Below, piece after piece: positions 32,243-42,327 of a stretch of DNA of 64,000 nt; the first letter of the stretch is position 1; each line of letters starts with the position of its first letter. The stretch comes from Thermanaeromonas toyohensis ToBE (lineage in GTDB: Bacteria; Bacillota; DSM-521; Neomoorellales; Neomoorellaceae), in assembly GCF_900176005.1 (NCBI RefSeq), contig NZ_LT838272.1, forward strand, positions 1,011,587 through 1,075,586, in the 5' to 3' direction. The translations under genes were made by a program, and so were the position numbers. The notes beneath the pieces are model-generated. The model was not told where the DNA came from. It did not search any database and was given only the letters and a program-made list of their open reading frames with translations.

Positions 32243-33151
32243 TTGTATTTTACCCATGAACCGGTTCTTTTGCCGGAAGTTTTACGTTTCCTTAATCCCC
32301 AACCCGGGGAAATTGTCGTAGATGCCACTGTGGGCGGTGGGGGACATGCTTATGCCCTTTTAGAAAGGCTCCAGCCTGGAGGTTTTCTTTTAGGCCTGGA
32401 CCGGGATGCGGAGGCTATCCGGGCTGCAAGTTTAAAACTCAAACCTTTTGGCACCAAGGTAAAGCTCTTCCAGGCCAGCTTTAGCTTATTACCCTCTATC
32501 CTGGAGCAAGAGGGCTTAAAGGGAGTCGATGGCCTGCTTTTTGATCTAGGAGTATCTTCTTATCAGTTAGAAAGGGTGGAACGCGGTTTCACTTACCAGG
32601 CTGAGGCCCCCCTCGATATGCGGATGGATCGCCGGCAGGATTTGACAGCGGCGGAGATTGTTAATACCTGGCCAGAGGAAGAATTAGCCCGCATTTTAAA
32701 GGAGTACGGGGAAGAACGTTGGGCATCGCGCATAGCCCGCTTTATAGTTAAGGCTCGCCAAAGGACGCCCATTCGAACCACTCTGCAACTTGTGGAGATC
32801 GTGAAAGCCGCCATCCCCGCAAGATTCAGGAGGACCGGACCCCATCCTGCCAGACGGACCTTTCAGGCCTTGCGCATCGCAGTAAATGATGAGCTAGGTG
32901 AACTGCAGAGGACACTAGCCAAGTTAGACCGTCTGCTCAATCCGGGGGGACGGGTGGTGGTCATTTCTTTCCATTCTTTAGAAGATAGGATAGTAAAACA
33001 TGCCTTTAAAGATTTTAGCGGGAAGCTATTAGAAATCCTTACTCCTAAACCTGTAGTACCTTCTTTAGAAGAAATTAAACGCAATCCCCGGGCACGCAGC
33101 GCAAAATTGCGAGCTGCCCAGCGGGTTCTAAAAGATCTGGTAGGTGAATAA
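32243..33151 (+). CDS. rsmH: 16S rRNA (cytosine-1402 N4) methyltransferase RsmH
   Basis: 302 residues. N-terminal [10 protein letters not shown] and SAM loop [50 protein letters not shown]-type motif ([18 protein letters not shown]) and [13 protein letters not shown] are all typical. The enzyme methylates C1402 in the ribosomal decoding site. TTG start with AACGGGGTGG about 12 bases upstream. Second gene of the cluster in the usual order. Confidence 0.96.
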   Translation: MYFTHEPVLLPEVLRFLNPQPGEIVVDATVGGGGHAYALLERLQPGGFLLGLDRDAEAIRAASLKLKPFGTKVKLFQASFSLLPSILEQEGLKGVDGLLFDLGVSSYQLERVERGFTYQAEAPLDMRMDRRQDLTAAEIVNTWPEEELARILKEYGEERWASRIARFIVKARQRTPIRTTLQLVEIVKAAIPARFRRTGPHPARRTFQALRIAVNDELGELQRTLAKLDRLLNPGGRVVVISFHSLEDRIVKHAFKDFSGKLLEILTPKPVVPSLEEIKRNPRARSAKLRAAQRVLKDLVGE

Positions 33152-33154
33152 GTT

Positions 33155-33646
33155 GTGTTAGTGGCACCTCAGGTTAAATTATCGTGGCCCCAGCAACCAT
33201 TGTCTCAACCTTATCCCAGGAAGCGCAAAGCTCATGGGCGCCGGAAGATAGCCGCAGTAGGTTTAATTTTTCTGGCCTTCGCCCTGGGTCTAACCTGGAC
33301 TATACAATCTGTCCTTTTAGTGCTTAAAGGGTATGAACTGGCGCGGATAAAAAAGGAGATCTTTACCTTACAACAGGCTAATCAACGGTTAGAACTCGAG
33401 GTAGCACGCCTTAAGTCTCCCGAACGGGTGGCAGAGCTAGCTACTACTAAGTTAGGGATGATTAAGCCTGCGCCCCAGGACGTTCAATTTAGTACTGCAC
33501 TCTTTAAAGATAACCTCCGGCTAGCTAAAAAGGAGTCAGTCCAGCCCGAACAGGGGAAGAGGGTTCACTCCTTCTGGGTAAGGGTAGGCCAGGCTTTACA
33601 GCATTGGCTGGCGGTAGCCCGGCCAGCCCAAGCTGCTGATAGTTAA
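33155..33646 (+). CDS. ftsL: Cell division protein FtsL
   Basis: 163 residues. A basic cytosolic N-terminus (PRKRKAHGRRK), one membrane helix (IAAVGLIFLAFALGLTWTI) and a coiled-coil segment (IKKEIFTLQQANQRLELEVA) followed by SPERVAELATTKLGM, the FtsL/DivIC signature. The 60-residue C-terminal tail is longer than usual. Forms a complex with DivIB/FtsQ and the division PBP. GTG start 3 bases after rsmH. Confidence 0.85.
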   Translation: MLVAPQVKLSWPQQPLSQPYPRKRKAHGRRKIAAVGLIFLAFALGLTWTIQSVLLVLKGYELARIKKEIFTLQQANQRLELEVARLKSPERVAELATTKLGMIKPAPQDVQFSTALFKDNLRLAKKESVQPEQGKRVHSFWVRVGQALQHWLAVARPAQAADS

Positions 33647-33702
33647 ATGATCCTGGAGATAGGGTAAAAAGTAGCTGGGGTACTAGCCAAGGGGCAGGGG
33701 AA

Positions 33703-35823
33703 ATGTACACCAGTATAAACCTTAAAAAGCGGTTACTGGTTGTTTTTTTGCTCCTTGCAGCCGGCCTTTTAATTGTTTTGTTGCGCCTTACCTGGTTACA
33801 GCTGGTTCGGGGAGGGGAATTACAAGAGAAGGCCCTGAGGAACAGGCTGGCCACAGTCCCGGTTCCAGCGCAGCGGGGTATTATTTATGACCGCCACCGG
33901 CGAGAATTGGCTATAAATATTACTAGCGACTACATAGGGGCCTTCCCGCCGGAGGTTAGGGATTCTGGCCGGCAGGAAGAAATAGCCGCCAAACTGGCCG
34001 AGATCCTTGGTCAACCCCAGGAGGAAATACTAAAAAGAATCACGCGGCCCACTGGTTTTGAGTTTGTAGCCCGCCGGGTAGATTTTGAGAAGGCACGGAA
34101 AATACGGGAGCTCAAGCTACCTGGTATAATAGTAGTCCCGGAAAACCGCAGGTATTACCCTAATGGAATGTTAGCCGCCCATGTCTTAGGATTTGCCGGT
34201 ATAGATAACCAGGGCCTTGAGGGTCTAGAGGCTATGTACGATAAAGAACTTAGCGGTGTACCGGGACAGATCGCACGGGAGTTTGATGCTTTAGGGCATG
34301 AGATCCCCCAGGCTACTCACCATTACCTGCCACCCCAAAACGGTCACAGTTTGGTTTTAACCATCGACCAGACCCTCCAGTTTATGGCCGAAAGGGAATT
34401 GGATCAATTAATGCACAGCCCTACCAATCCTCGAAGGGCCAGTATTTTAATTATGAACCCCAACACAGGAGAAATCCTAGCCCTGGCCAGCAGGCCAGCC
34501 TTCGACCCCAATCGGTTCGCGGACTTCCCCCCTGAGGTGTGGAGCAATCCTGTGGTAAGGGATGCCTATGAGCCGGGTTCCACTTTTAAAATCATAACTG
34601 CAGCTGCTGCGCTAGAAGAAGGGGTAGTGAAGCCCGAAGATAAATTTTATGATCCTGGTTACATCCAGGTAGGTCCAGATATTATAAGATGCTGGGCTTA
34701 TCCTTTAGCCCATGGTAGCCAGACCTTTGCTGAGGGGGTAAAGAATTCCTGTAATCCTGTTTTTGTAAGTGTAGCTTTAAGGCTGGAGGAGAAAAAACCA
34801 GGGAGTTTTTATGATTACATCCAGGGTTTCGGTTTCGGCCATCCTACCGGGATTGATTTGACTGGCGAGGGGACAGGTATACTTATTCCCCGTGAGGAAT
34901 TAAAGCCTATCAATATTGCTACTATAGGCATTGGCCAGGGGATAGCGGTTACTCCTATACAGCTCGCTGTGGCTGTGGCCGCGGTGGCTAACGGAGGAAA
35001 AATCATCAAGCCTCACTTGGTCAAGGAGATTTTAGATAGCCAGGGGAAAGTAATACGGCGTATAGACCCGGAGGTACAGCGCCAGGTCATATCCCCGGCC
35101 ACAGCCCAAGTCTTACGCCAACTCCTGGAGGGGGTAGTAAGCGGGGGAACCGGAAGGAACGCCTATATTCCTGGGTACCGGGTGGCAGGTAAAACTGGTA
35201 CTGCCCAGAAGCCCGGTCCAGGGGGTTACCAAGAGGGAAAGTACGTGGCCTCATTTATAGGTTTTGCTCCAGCTAACGATCCCCAAATACTGGCCTTAGT
35301 GCTGGTAGATGAACCCAAGGGTTATCCCTACTACGGCGGTGTAGTGGCTGCCCCCATTTTTCAGCGGGTAGTAGCCGATGCCCTCCGTTATTTAAAAATA
35401 CCTCCTCAATATACTGTTGGTCCTAAGGAAGGGGAGAAAAAGCCGGTAGAAATTCCTAATCTTGTAGGACTGCCTTTGGAGCAGGCCAAGGCCAAATTAC
35501 AGGCCTTAGGATTGGAGGCCCGGATAGAAGGAGAAGGGGGAGTTGTGGTAGCCCAGATACCTAAGGAAGGTGTAGTAGTACCCCAGGGAACAAAGGTTAT
35601 CCTCTTCCTACAAGGCAAAGGGGATAAGCTACGGGTACCTGATTTGACGGGCTTACGCATCCCTGAGGCTGCGGAAGTCTTAGAAGCTCTGGGTCTTAAG
35701 CTGTGGCCAGAAGGTAGTGGCCAGGCAGGCGAACAAAGCCCGGTACCTGGTACTCTCGTACCACCTGGTACCCAGGTTAAGGTGAAGTTCTATGAACCTA
35801 CCCAACCGAATCTAGGACCTTGA
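33703..35823 (+). CDS. Division/sporulation class B PBP (FtsI/SpoVD type) with two PASTA domains
   Basis: 706 residues. One N-terminal membrane helix, a dimerisation domain and the transpeptidase with S293-x-x-K (PGSTFK), S349-C-N and K497-T-G motifs intact. Two C-terminal PASTA domains follow (VEIPNLVGLPLEQAKAKLQ near 583 and RVPDLTGLRIPEAAEVLE near 645). It cross-links septal peptidoglycan. With a single PBP in the cluster it may serve both vegetative division and the spore cortex; FtsI versus SpoVD cannot be decided here. GGGGCAGGGG precedes ATG 33703. Confidence 0.92.
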   Translation: MYTSINLKKRLLVVFLLLAAGLLIVLLRLTWLQLVRGGELQEKALRNRLATVPVPAQRGIIYDRHRRELAINITSDYIGAFPPEVRDSGRQEEIAAKLAEILGQPQEEILKRITRPTGFEFVARRVDFEKARKIRELKLPGIIVVPENRRYYPNGMLAAHVLGFAGIDNQGLEGLEAMYDKELSGVPGQIAREFDALGHEIPQATHHYLPPQNGHSLVLTIDQTLQFMAERELDQLMHSPTNPRRASILIMNPNTGEILALASRPAFDPNRFADFPPEVWSNPVVRDAYEPGSTFKIITAAAALEEGVVKPEDKFYDPGYIQVGPDIIRCWAYPLAHGSQTFAEGVKNSCNPVFVSVALRLEEKKPGSFYDYIQGFGFGHPTGIDLTGEGTGILIPREELKPINIATIGIGQGIAVTPIQLAVAVAAVANGGKIIKPHLVKEILDSQGKVIRRIDPEVQRQVISPATAQVLRQLLEGVVSGGTGRNAYIPGYRVAGKTGTAQKPGPGGYQEGKYVASFIGFAPANDPQILALVLVDEPKGYPYYGGVVAAPIFQRVVADALRYLKIPPQYTVGPKEGEKKPVEIPNLVGLPLEQAKAKLQALGLEARIEGEGGVVVAQIPKEGVVVPQGTKVILFLQGKGDKLRVPDLTGLRIPEAAEVLEALGLKLWPEGSGQAGEQSPVPGTLVPPGTQVKVKFYEPTQPNLGP

Positions 35824-35948
35824 CCATTGTCTAAAAGGCAATATAGATGGTTAAAAATAGAAATACCAGCTCTCTGGGTTTTGTGCTATCGTTAAGTTAT
35901 AGAGTATGTTTTATGTGACGGCGGGTGAAGTAGATAAAGGGGGCAGTT

Positions 35949-37439
35949 ATGATGCTGAGCTTGAAGGAACTTTCTTCTGTTGTGGAGGTTCTAGATCGCG
36001 GGGGTGATCAGGGGGTACTTATCCGAGGGCTTCACTATGATTCCCGCCGGGTGGAGCCCGGGTTTCTTTTTGTGGCTGTCCCCGGTTTCCGTACTGATGG
36101 ACATCTGTACCTTAAGGAGGCAGCAGAGCGGGGAGCAGTGGCAGCCGTTATCCAGAAAGAGGTTCCCTTACCCCCTGGAATATCGTGGATCCGGGTACGG
36201 GATACCCGGATGGCCTTGGCCGATCTGGCAGCCTATTTTTATGGCTATCCTTCCCGTAGGCTTCGCTTGTTTGGAGTTACGGGAACCAATGGGAAAACTA
36301 CCACTACCTATCTTATCGAAGGGCTCTTAAGCCAGGCCGGTCGACCTACTGGGCTTCTGGGTACGGTAGCCAACCGGTTAGGGGAACAGGTGCTCACTAC
36401 CGAGCATACTACGCCCGAATCCTTAGATCTTCAGAGGCTTTTAGCTTGGATGGTGGACAGCGGAGCCGAGGCTGTGGCCATGGAAGTTTCTTCACATGCT
36501 TTGGCCTTGGAACGGGTACGGGGTACGGAATTTGATGTGGCTGTCTTTACCAACCTGACCCAGGATCACCTGGATTTTCACCGGAATATGGAGGACTACT
36601 TTAACGCCAAAGCCAAGCTTTTTACTTCCTTGGGCGAAGGATTTAAGTCAGGTTTTAAGTATGCGGTGATCAACAGCGATGATCTGTGGAGCCCAAGGCT
36701 TATAGCCTTGACGAAGGTACCAGTTATTACTTATGGTTTGCGTACAAAGGCTATGGTCCGGGCTGAAAACGTAAAGATGGAAAGCACGGGGACTTTCCTG
36801 GAAGTAGTTTGCGCCGGGCAGCGCTACCCGCTACATTTAAAGCTGGTAGGCCAGTTTAATGTTTACAACGCCCTAGCCGCCTGGTCTGTGGGGTGGCAGG
36901 AGGGGCTAGAGCCTCACGTTATAGCTGATATTTTAAGTAGGCTGGAAGGTGCACCGGGACGCTTTGAGAAAGTAGAGGCAGGCCAGGATTTTACTGTTAT
37001 AGTAGATTACGCCCATACACCGGATGGCTTGGAGAATGTCCTCCGGGCTGCCCGCCAGGTTACACCGGGACGGGTTATAGTGGTTTTTGGCTGCGGTGGT
37101 GACCGGGACCGGACCAAGCGTCCCCTCATGGGAGAAGCAGCGGCAAAGCTTAGCGATTTTTGTGTTATCACCTCTGATAATCCTCGAAGCGAAGACCCGG
37201 AAGCCATTATAGCGGAGATTCTTCCAGGGGTAGAGCGCGTGAAGACCAGGGATTATATTGTGGAAGTGGACCGACGCCGGGCCATCGCCCGGGCCCTAGA
37301 GATGGCCCGTTCCGGTGACACTGTGGTCATCGCAGGTAAAGGCCACGAAACTTACCAATTAATTGGCGGGAAGGTTTTGCCCTTTGATGACCGGCAGGTA
37401 GCGCGGGAAGAACTTAAACGTCTGGGGTGGAAAGGATGA
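35949..37439 (+). CDS. murE: UDP-MurNAc-tripeptide synthetase MurE
   Basis: 496 residues. ATP loop [29 protein letters not shown], and the specificity motif DNPRSEDP, which selects meso-diaminopimelate. It adds the third residue of the stem peptide. A 125-base gap with no terminator or recognised promoter separates it from the PBP gene. AAGGGGGCAGTT precedes ATG 35949; its stop overlaps the murF start (ATGA). Confidence 0.97.
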   Translation: MMLSLKELSSVVEVLDRGGDQGVLIRGLHYDSRRVEPGFLFVAVPGFRTDGHLYLKEAAERGAVAAVIQKEVPLPPGISWIRVRDTRMALADLAAYFYGYPSRRLRLFGVTGTNGKTTTTYLIEGLLSQAGRPTGLLGTVANRLGEQVLTTEHTTPESLDLQRLLAWMVDSGAEAVAMEVSSHALALERVRGTEFDVAVFTNLTQDHLDFHRNMEDYFNAKAKLFTSLGEGFKSGFKYAVINSDDLWSPRLIALTKVPVITYGLRTKAMVRAENVKMESTGTFLEVVCAGQRYPLHLKLVGQFNVYNALAAWSVGWQEGLEPHVIADILSRLEGAPGRFEKVEAGQDFTVIVDYAHTPDGLENVLRAARQVTPGRVIVVFGCGGDRDRTKRPLMGEAAAKLSDFCVITSDNPRSEDPEAIIAEILPGVERVKTRDYIVEVDRRRAIARALEMARSGDTVVIAGKGHETYQLIGGKVLPFDDRQVAREELKRLGWKG

Positions 37440-38818
37440 TCTCCCTTACCTTAGGAGAACTTTGTCGTGTGCTACAAGGGGAGCTGCTTCAAGGGGATCC
37501 GAATATTAAGGTGCAGGGTGTGAGCACGGATAGCCGCCAGATTAAGAGTGGAGAAGTATTTTTTGCCCTTAAGGGTGAGCGTTTTGACGGGCACGATTTT
37601 GTAAGGGAGGCCCTGGCTAAGGGAGCGATAGCGGCTATAGTGGCCAGGAAGATAGAAGGGATGCCGCAGGGTGGACTTATCATAGTACCTGACACTTTAA
37701 AAGCCCTTCAGGACTTAGCTCTTTATCACCGGCGAACTGCTTTTAAAGGAGAGCTTATAGGGATCACCGGCTCCAGCGGGAAGACCACTACGAAAAATTT
37801 GGTGGCCCGGGTCTTGGAGGCCAAGTTTAAAGTGTTGAAAACCCCAGGTAACTTCAATAACGAGATAGGTCTTCCTTTGACCCTCCTGAATCTTAAGCCG
37901 GAACACCAAGTAGTAGTGGTGGAGATGGGGATGCGGGGAAGGGGGGAGATAGCCTCCCTTTGCCAGGTGGCCCAGCCTACGGTTGGAGTTATAACTAACA
38001 TTGGCACTGCCCACCTGGGGAGGCTAGGCTCGGTGGAAAATATAGCTCTGGCCAAGAGGGAACTTTTAGAATCCCTTCCCCCAGGAGGATGGGCAGTTTT
38101 AAACGGAGATGATCCCTGGTGCCGGCGCCTGGCCGAGGGTTTGCCCGTCCGTCCTGTTTTTTATGGCTTTGAAGATTCAGCCACCTTCCAGGCCCGGGAC
38201 ATCAGAATGAAGGGCTTAGAAGGAATAGAGTTTGTAGTGAGGTTTCCGGAAGGGGAGACCAAGGTTCGCCTTCCAGTACCAGGGAAGCATAACGTTCTAA
38301 ATAGCCTAGCCGCCTTAACCTTGGGGTACTTTTTAGGGGTGGAAATAGATAGTATGGTGGAAAAGCTCTTAGAATGGCCAGCCGAAAGTATGCGGCAAGA
38401 AATTTTACCTGGCCCCCAGGGCTCCCTGATTTATAACGATGCTTATAATGCGAACCCGGAATCTACTCTGGCCGCTTTAGATGTTCTAAAAGAGCTACCA
38501 GGCCGCAGGATAGCTGTGTTAGGTGATATGCTTGAACTAGGGGAAAAAGGCCCGGAGCTACACCAGAAGGTGGGGAGGCGGGCAGCGGAGGTCGGGCTAT
38601 CCATGCTAGTAACAGTGGGGGAACTAGCCCGGGAGATAGCTACCGGGGCTTTAGATTCTGGGATGTCTAATACCCGGGTATTTTCTTTTCTTCATCCCCG
38701 CGAGGCTGGGCAGTTTCTTGCCCGCCACTTGCAACCTGGCGATGTGGTTCTCCTCAAAGGTTCTAGGGCGGCAAGATTAGAGCAAGTTTTAGAGGAGCTA
38801 CAAGAGGTGAAAAGATGA
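37436..38818 (+). CDS. murF: UDP-MurNAc-pentapeptide synthetase MurF
   Basis: 460 residues. P-loop GITGSSGKTTTKNLVARVLE, FNNEIGLPLTLLNL and YNDAYNANPESTLAAL are MurF signatures. It adds D-Ala-D-Ala to the tripeptide. ATG 37436 forms ATGA with the murE stop; an upstream GTG at 37427 is less favoured. It couples the same way to mraY. Confidence 0.96.
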   Translation: MISLTLGELCRVLQGELLQGDPNIKVQGVSTDSRQIKSGEVFFALKGERFDGHDFVREALAKGAIAAIVARKIEGMPQGGLIIVPDTLKALQDLALYHRRTAFKGELIGITGSSGKTTTKNLVARVLEAKFKVLKTPGNFNNEIGLPLTLLNLKPEHQVVVVEMGMRGRGEIASLCQVAQPTVGVITNIGTAHLGRLGSVENIALAKRELLESLPPGGWAVLNGDDPWCRRLAEGLPVRPVFYGFEDSATFQARDIRMKGLEGIEFVVRFPEGETKVRLPVPGKHNVLNSLAALTLGYFLGVEIDSMVEKLLEWPAESMRQEILPGPQGSLIYNDAYNANPESTLAALDVLKELPGRRIAVLGDMLELGEKGPELHQKVGRRAAEVGLSMLVTVGELAREIATGALDSGMSNTRVFSFLHPREAGQFLARHLQPGDVVLLKGSRAARLEQVLEELQEVKR

Positions 38819-39774
38819 AGACGGGTCTTATTGCGCTCCTTTTAAGTTTCGGTTTCACCACCCTATTAGCACCGCCGCTTATAAAGATATTGCAGTTCGT
38901 TAAGGCTGGCCAAATAGTGCGAAATGATGGGCCACAGAGGCATTTGGGCAAGGCGGGGACCCCCACCATGGGAGGCCTTATTTTCCTTTTGGGTTTAACC
39001 CTAGCTACCTTAATCTTAGGCGAAACTAGTTTATTAATTTTTACTTTATTAGGTATTACCTGGGGTTATGCTCTACTGGGCTGGTTAGATGATATGTTGA
39101 AAGTAGTCCTACGGCGCCCCTTAGGGCTCTTAGCCAGGCAAAAACTGGCTGGACAGGTTATATTGGGTCTAGTGGCAGGACTAGTGGCCATGCTTTATTT
39201 GGGCCGGGGCACTGAGGTACCCCTCCCTTTTAGCTCCCTACGGTGGGACCTAGGGTGGTATTACCCAGCCTTAGCAGCCATGGTACTGGTTTCAACTACT
39301 AATGCTGTGAATTTAACTGATGGGTTAGACGGGCTGGCCGCGGGGACTACCTTTATAGTGGCCTTGGCGTATTTCATTCTTGCCCTAGCTTTGGACAAGG
39401 CTGAGCTCATTATTTTTGCAGGAGCCTTGGCTGGAGGATGTTTAGGTTTTTTGCTATATAATTTTCATCCAGCACGAGTGTTCATGGGGGATACAGGTTC
39501 CCTAGCCTTGGGCGGGGCGGTGGGCATTTTAAGCATTTTAACACGCACCGAGTTAATACTCCCTATTTTAGGAGCAGTATATGTCTTAGAAGCGTTGTCT
39601 GTGATTTTACAAGTGCTCTACTTCCGTTTAACCGGACGGCGCTTCTTGCGCATGAGCCCTTTACACCACCATTTTGAGTTGGCGGGGTGGCCAGAGACGA
39701 AGGTGGTCTTATTCTTTTGGCTATTGGCTTTATTTTCTTCTAGCCTAGGATTATATAGCTTAACCTGGAAATGA
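38815..39774 (+). CDS. mraY: Phospho-MurNAc-pentapeptide transferase MraY
   Basis: 319-residue integral membrane enzyme, about ten helices. GTPTMGGLIFLLGL, LGWLDDMLK (catalytic Asp pair), NLTDGLDGLAAG and FMGDTGSLALGG are the conserved cytosolic loops. Forms lipid I from the nucleotide precursor and undecaprenyl phosphate. ATGA overlap with murF. Confidence 0.97.
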   Translation: MKTGLIALLLSFGFTTLLAPPLIKILQFVKAGQIVRNDGPQRHLGKAGTPTMGGLIFLLGLTLATLILGETSLLIFTLLGITWGYALLGWLDDMLKVVLRRPLGLLARQKLAGQVILGLVAGLVAMLYLGRGTEVPLPFSSLRWDLGWYYPALAAMVLVSTTNAVNLTDGLDGLAAGTTFIVALAYFILALALDKAELIIFAGALAGGCLGFLLYNFHPARVFMGDTGSLALGGAVGILSILTRTELILPILGAVYVLEALSVILQVLYFRLTGRRFLRMSPLHHHFELAGWPETKVVLFFWLLALFSSSLGLYSLTWK

Positions 39775-39815
39775 AGAATAAAAAATTAATCACCAAACAG
39801 AAAGGGTAATAGGAT

Positions 39816-41183
39816 ATGGAATGGTCCCTAAAGAAAGTGCTGGTAGTTGGGTTGGGGAAGAGCGGGATGGCAGCCGCCCAGGTACTAGCTAGACTGGGAG
39901 CTAAGGTATTCGCTTGTGATAAAGCCTTAAAAGACGAGGTGGAAATTAAGCCGCTTAAAGAATTAGGTGTAACAGTATTCCTAGGTTGTTACCCCCAAGT
40001 AGAAGAGATTCATCCTGATCTTGTAGTCACCAGCCCTGGAGTACCCTTGGGGGAACCCCCTTTAAAGGCTGCTCGGGAAGCAGGAATCCCTATCTGGGGG
40101 GAGTTAGAGCTGGCCTACCGACTTCTGCCAGCAGAGGCCAAGATAGTAGCAATAACCGGTACAAATGGTAAAACCACTACTACAGCGTTGGCGGGGCAAA
40201 TACTTAAAGATGCAGGTTACCCTACGGTGGTGGCGGGCAATATAGGGATTCCTTTAATAGGAGAAGTAGAGAAGGCCCGGCCAGGGCAGTATTTTGTCTG
40301 TGAGGTTAGCAGTTTCCAGCTGGAGACAGTGGATACTTTCCATCCGCATGTGGCTGCTATACTCAATATCACCCCTGATCATTTAGACCGGCATGGGAGC
40401 TTTTCGGAATACGTTAAGACTAAGGCTAGGCTTTTGAGCCTGCAAGGCCCGGATGATTTTGCTGTACTAAACTTCGACGATCCTCCTACCCGTAGCCTAG
40501 AAAAGCAAGTTAAAGGACATTTAATGTATTTTAGCCGCCAAAAAACTTTAAGCTTTGGATGCTTTATCCAGGAAGGCTTTATTTGCCTTAATCTAGGAAA
40601 GGGGGTTCAGCCCTTATGCCGCGTGGAGGAGCTGGCCCTTAGAGGGCTACATAACCTGGAAAATTCCCTGGCCGCGGCAGCTATAGGAGGGATCCTGGGT
40701 GTTCCTCCTTACACCTTAGGCCATACCTTAAAAACCTTCCCTGGAGTTCCTCACCGGTTAGAACCGGTAGCCTACCTAGAAGGGGTCCTATATGTAAACG
40801 ACTCTAAAGGAACCAATCCTGAAGCCACTATTAAAGCTCTAGAGGCTTATTCTGAACCCCTGATTCTGATAGCCGGTGGTAAAAATAAGGGCAGTGATTT
40901 TACCCCCTTAGCCCAGAAGATGTTAGGGAGAGTAAAACATCTGATTCTTTTAGGGGAGGCAGCTCCTGTTATTAAACAGGCGGCCAAGGAAGCCGGGTTA
41001 ACTTCTATTTTTATGGTGCGGGATTTAAAGGAGGCTGTAGAGCGAGCTAAGGAACTGGCTAGGCCAGGTGACATAGTCTTGCTTTCTCCCGCCTGTGCGA
41101 GCTGGGATATGTTCCGCAACTATGAAGAACGGGGAAACCTCTTTAAGAGCCTAGTACGTTCCCTTGCTGAAGGGAGGAGATAA
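39816..41183 (+). CDS. murD: UDP-MurNAc-alanine D-glutamate ligase MurD
   Basis: 455 residues. N-terminal nucleotide fold [23 protein letters not shown] loop [40 protein letters not shown] and [18 protein letters not shown] are typical. Adds D-glutamate. AAAGGGTAATAGG lies before ATG 39816. Confidence 0.97.
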   Translation: MEWSLKKVLVVGLGKSGMAAAQVLARLGAKVFACDKALKDEVEIKPLKELGVTVFLGCYPQVEEIHPDLVVTSPGVPLGEPPLKAAREAGIPIWGELELAYRLLPAEAKIVAITGTNGKTTTTALAGQILKDAGYPTVVAGNIGIPLIGEVEKARPGQYFVCEVSSFQLETVDTFHPHVAAILNITPDHLDRHGSFSEYVKTKARLLSLQGPDDFAVLNFDDPPTRSLEKQVKGHLMYFSRQKTLSFGCFIQEGFICLNLGKGVQPLCRVEELALRGLHNLENSLAAAAIGGILGVPPYTLGHTLKTFPGVPHRLEPVAYLEGVLYVNDSKGTNPEATIKALEAYSEPLILIAGGKNKGSDFTPLAQKMLGRVKHLILLGEAAPVIKQAAKEAGLTSIFMVRDLKEAVERAKELARPGDIVLLSPACASWDMFRNYEERGNLFKSLVRSLAEGRR

Positions 41184-41185
41184 GT

Positions 41186-42298
41186 TTGCTCCGGCGAGCG
41201 GACTTACGAGCGGAATCCCCAGTTGATTTTGGGCTTCTTTTGGGTGTTTTGGTGCTTTTAAGTATGAGCATTATAATGGTCTTTAGCTCTAGCGCTATTA
41301 CTGCAGCTAACAGTCAAGGTGATGCTTTTTATTTTCTTAAGCGGCAACTGGCCTGGGCTGGATTGGGCTTAACTTGCATGATTACCCTTATGCGCATCCC
41401 TTATATTACTTTCCGTCGGCTGGCTGGGCCTTTATTGGGGATATCTATATTGTTACTAGTTCTTGTACTTATCATTGGTATCAGTGCTAAAGGATCTAGT
41501 CGGTGGTTGGGAGTAGGGCCTTTCTCCTTCCAGCCCTCGGAGGTAATAAAATTGGCTATGGTCATTTTTCTCGCGGCGAGACTTGCGGAGAATTCACGCC
41601 GTCTGGGTAGCTCCTTTGTTCGGGGCTTAGGACCATATCTCCTGCTCGTTCTTTTGGTATGTGGGCTTATCCTGGCTCAACCAGACTTAGGGACAGCCAT
41701 AGCTATAGCAGGGACTTCCTACCTTTTGTTAACCGCAGCTGGAGCTAATCGTAAGCACCTATTAATTTTATTTTTGGCTGGCCTAGCTTTGGTAGGTCTG
41801 GCCATTATTATAGCACCTTACCGCATGGCTCGTTTTACTGCCTTCTTAAACCCTTGGGCTGATCCCCAGGGGAAAGGGTACCAGACTATACAGTCCCTTC
41901 TAGCCTTAGGCTCGGGAGGTCCCTTTGGTACAGGGCTCGGGCGGGGACGACAAAAGCTTTATTATGTTCCAGAGGAACATACGGATTTTATCTTTGCTAT
42001 TTTAGGGGAAGAGCTAGGCTTTATCGGGACGGCCCTGGTAGTGGCCGCTTTCGCCCTTTTACTTTGGCGGGGTTTTCGGGTGGCCATGAAGGTACCAGAT
42101 GCTTTTGGTTCTCTTCTTGCCGCAGGGATCACCATTATGATAATATTCCAGGCGTTGCTAAATATGGGGGTAGTTACCGGCCTACTACCAGTTACCGGTA
42201 TAACTTTACCTTTGGTAAGCTATGGAGGTTCCTCCCTGGTTTTTACCCTGGCTGGGGTAGGGATACTTCTCAATATTTCCCGCTATGTACGTACCTAG
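41186..42298 (+). CDS. ftsW: Lipid II glycosyltransferase FtsW/SpoVE (SEDS family)
   Basis: 370 residues, ten membrane segments. IIMVFSSSAITA, KGSSRWLGVGPFSFQPSE, LAQPDLGTAIAIAGTSY, PEEHTDFIFAILGEELGF and LPLVSYGGSSLVFTL are SEDS motifs. Polymerises glycan at the septum with the PASTA PBP. TTG start with GGGAGGAGA upstream. Division (FtsW) and cortex (SpoVE) versions are hard to separate by sequence. Confidence 0.94.
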   Translation: MLRRADLRAESPVDFGLLLGVLVLLSMSIIMVFSSSAITAANSQGDAFYFLKRQLAWAGLGLTCMITLMRIPYITFRRLAGPLLGISILLLVLVLIIGISAKGSSRWLGVGPFSFQPSEVIKLAMVIFLAARLAENSRRLGSSFVRGLGPYLLLVLLVCGLILAQPDLGTAIAIAGTSYLLLTAAGANRKHLLILFLAGLALVGLAIIIAPYRMARFTAFLNPWADPQGKGYQTIQSLLALGSGGPFGTGLGRGRQKLYYVPEEHTDFIFAILGEELGFIGTALVVAAFALLLWRGFRVAMKVPDAFGSLLAAGITIMIIFQALLNMGVVTGLLPVTGITLPLVSYGGSSLVFTLAGVGILLNISRYVRT

Positions 42299-42327
42299 TA
42301 TAGTATAAGAAGGGGAGGTAACTTCCC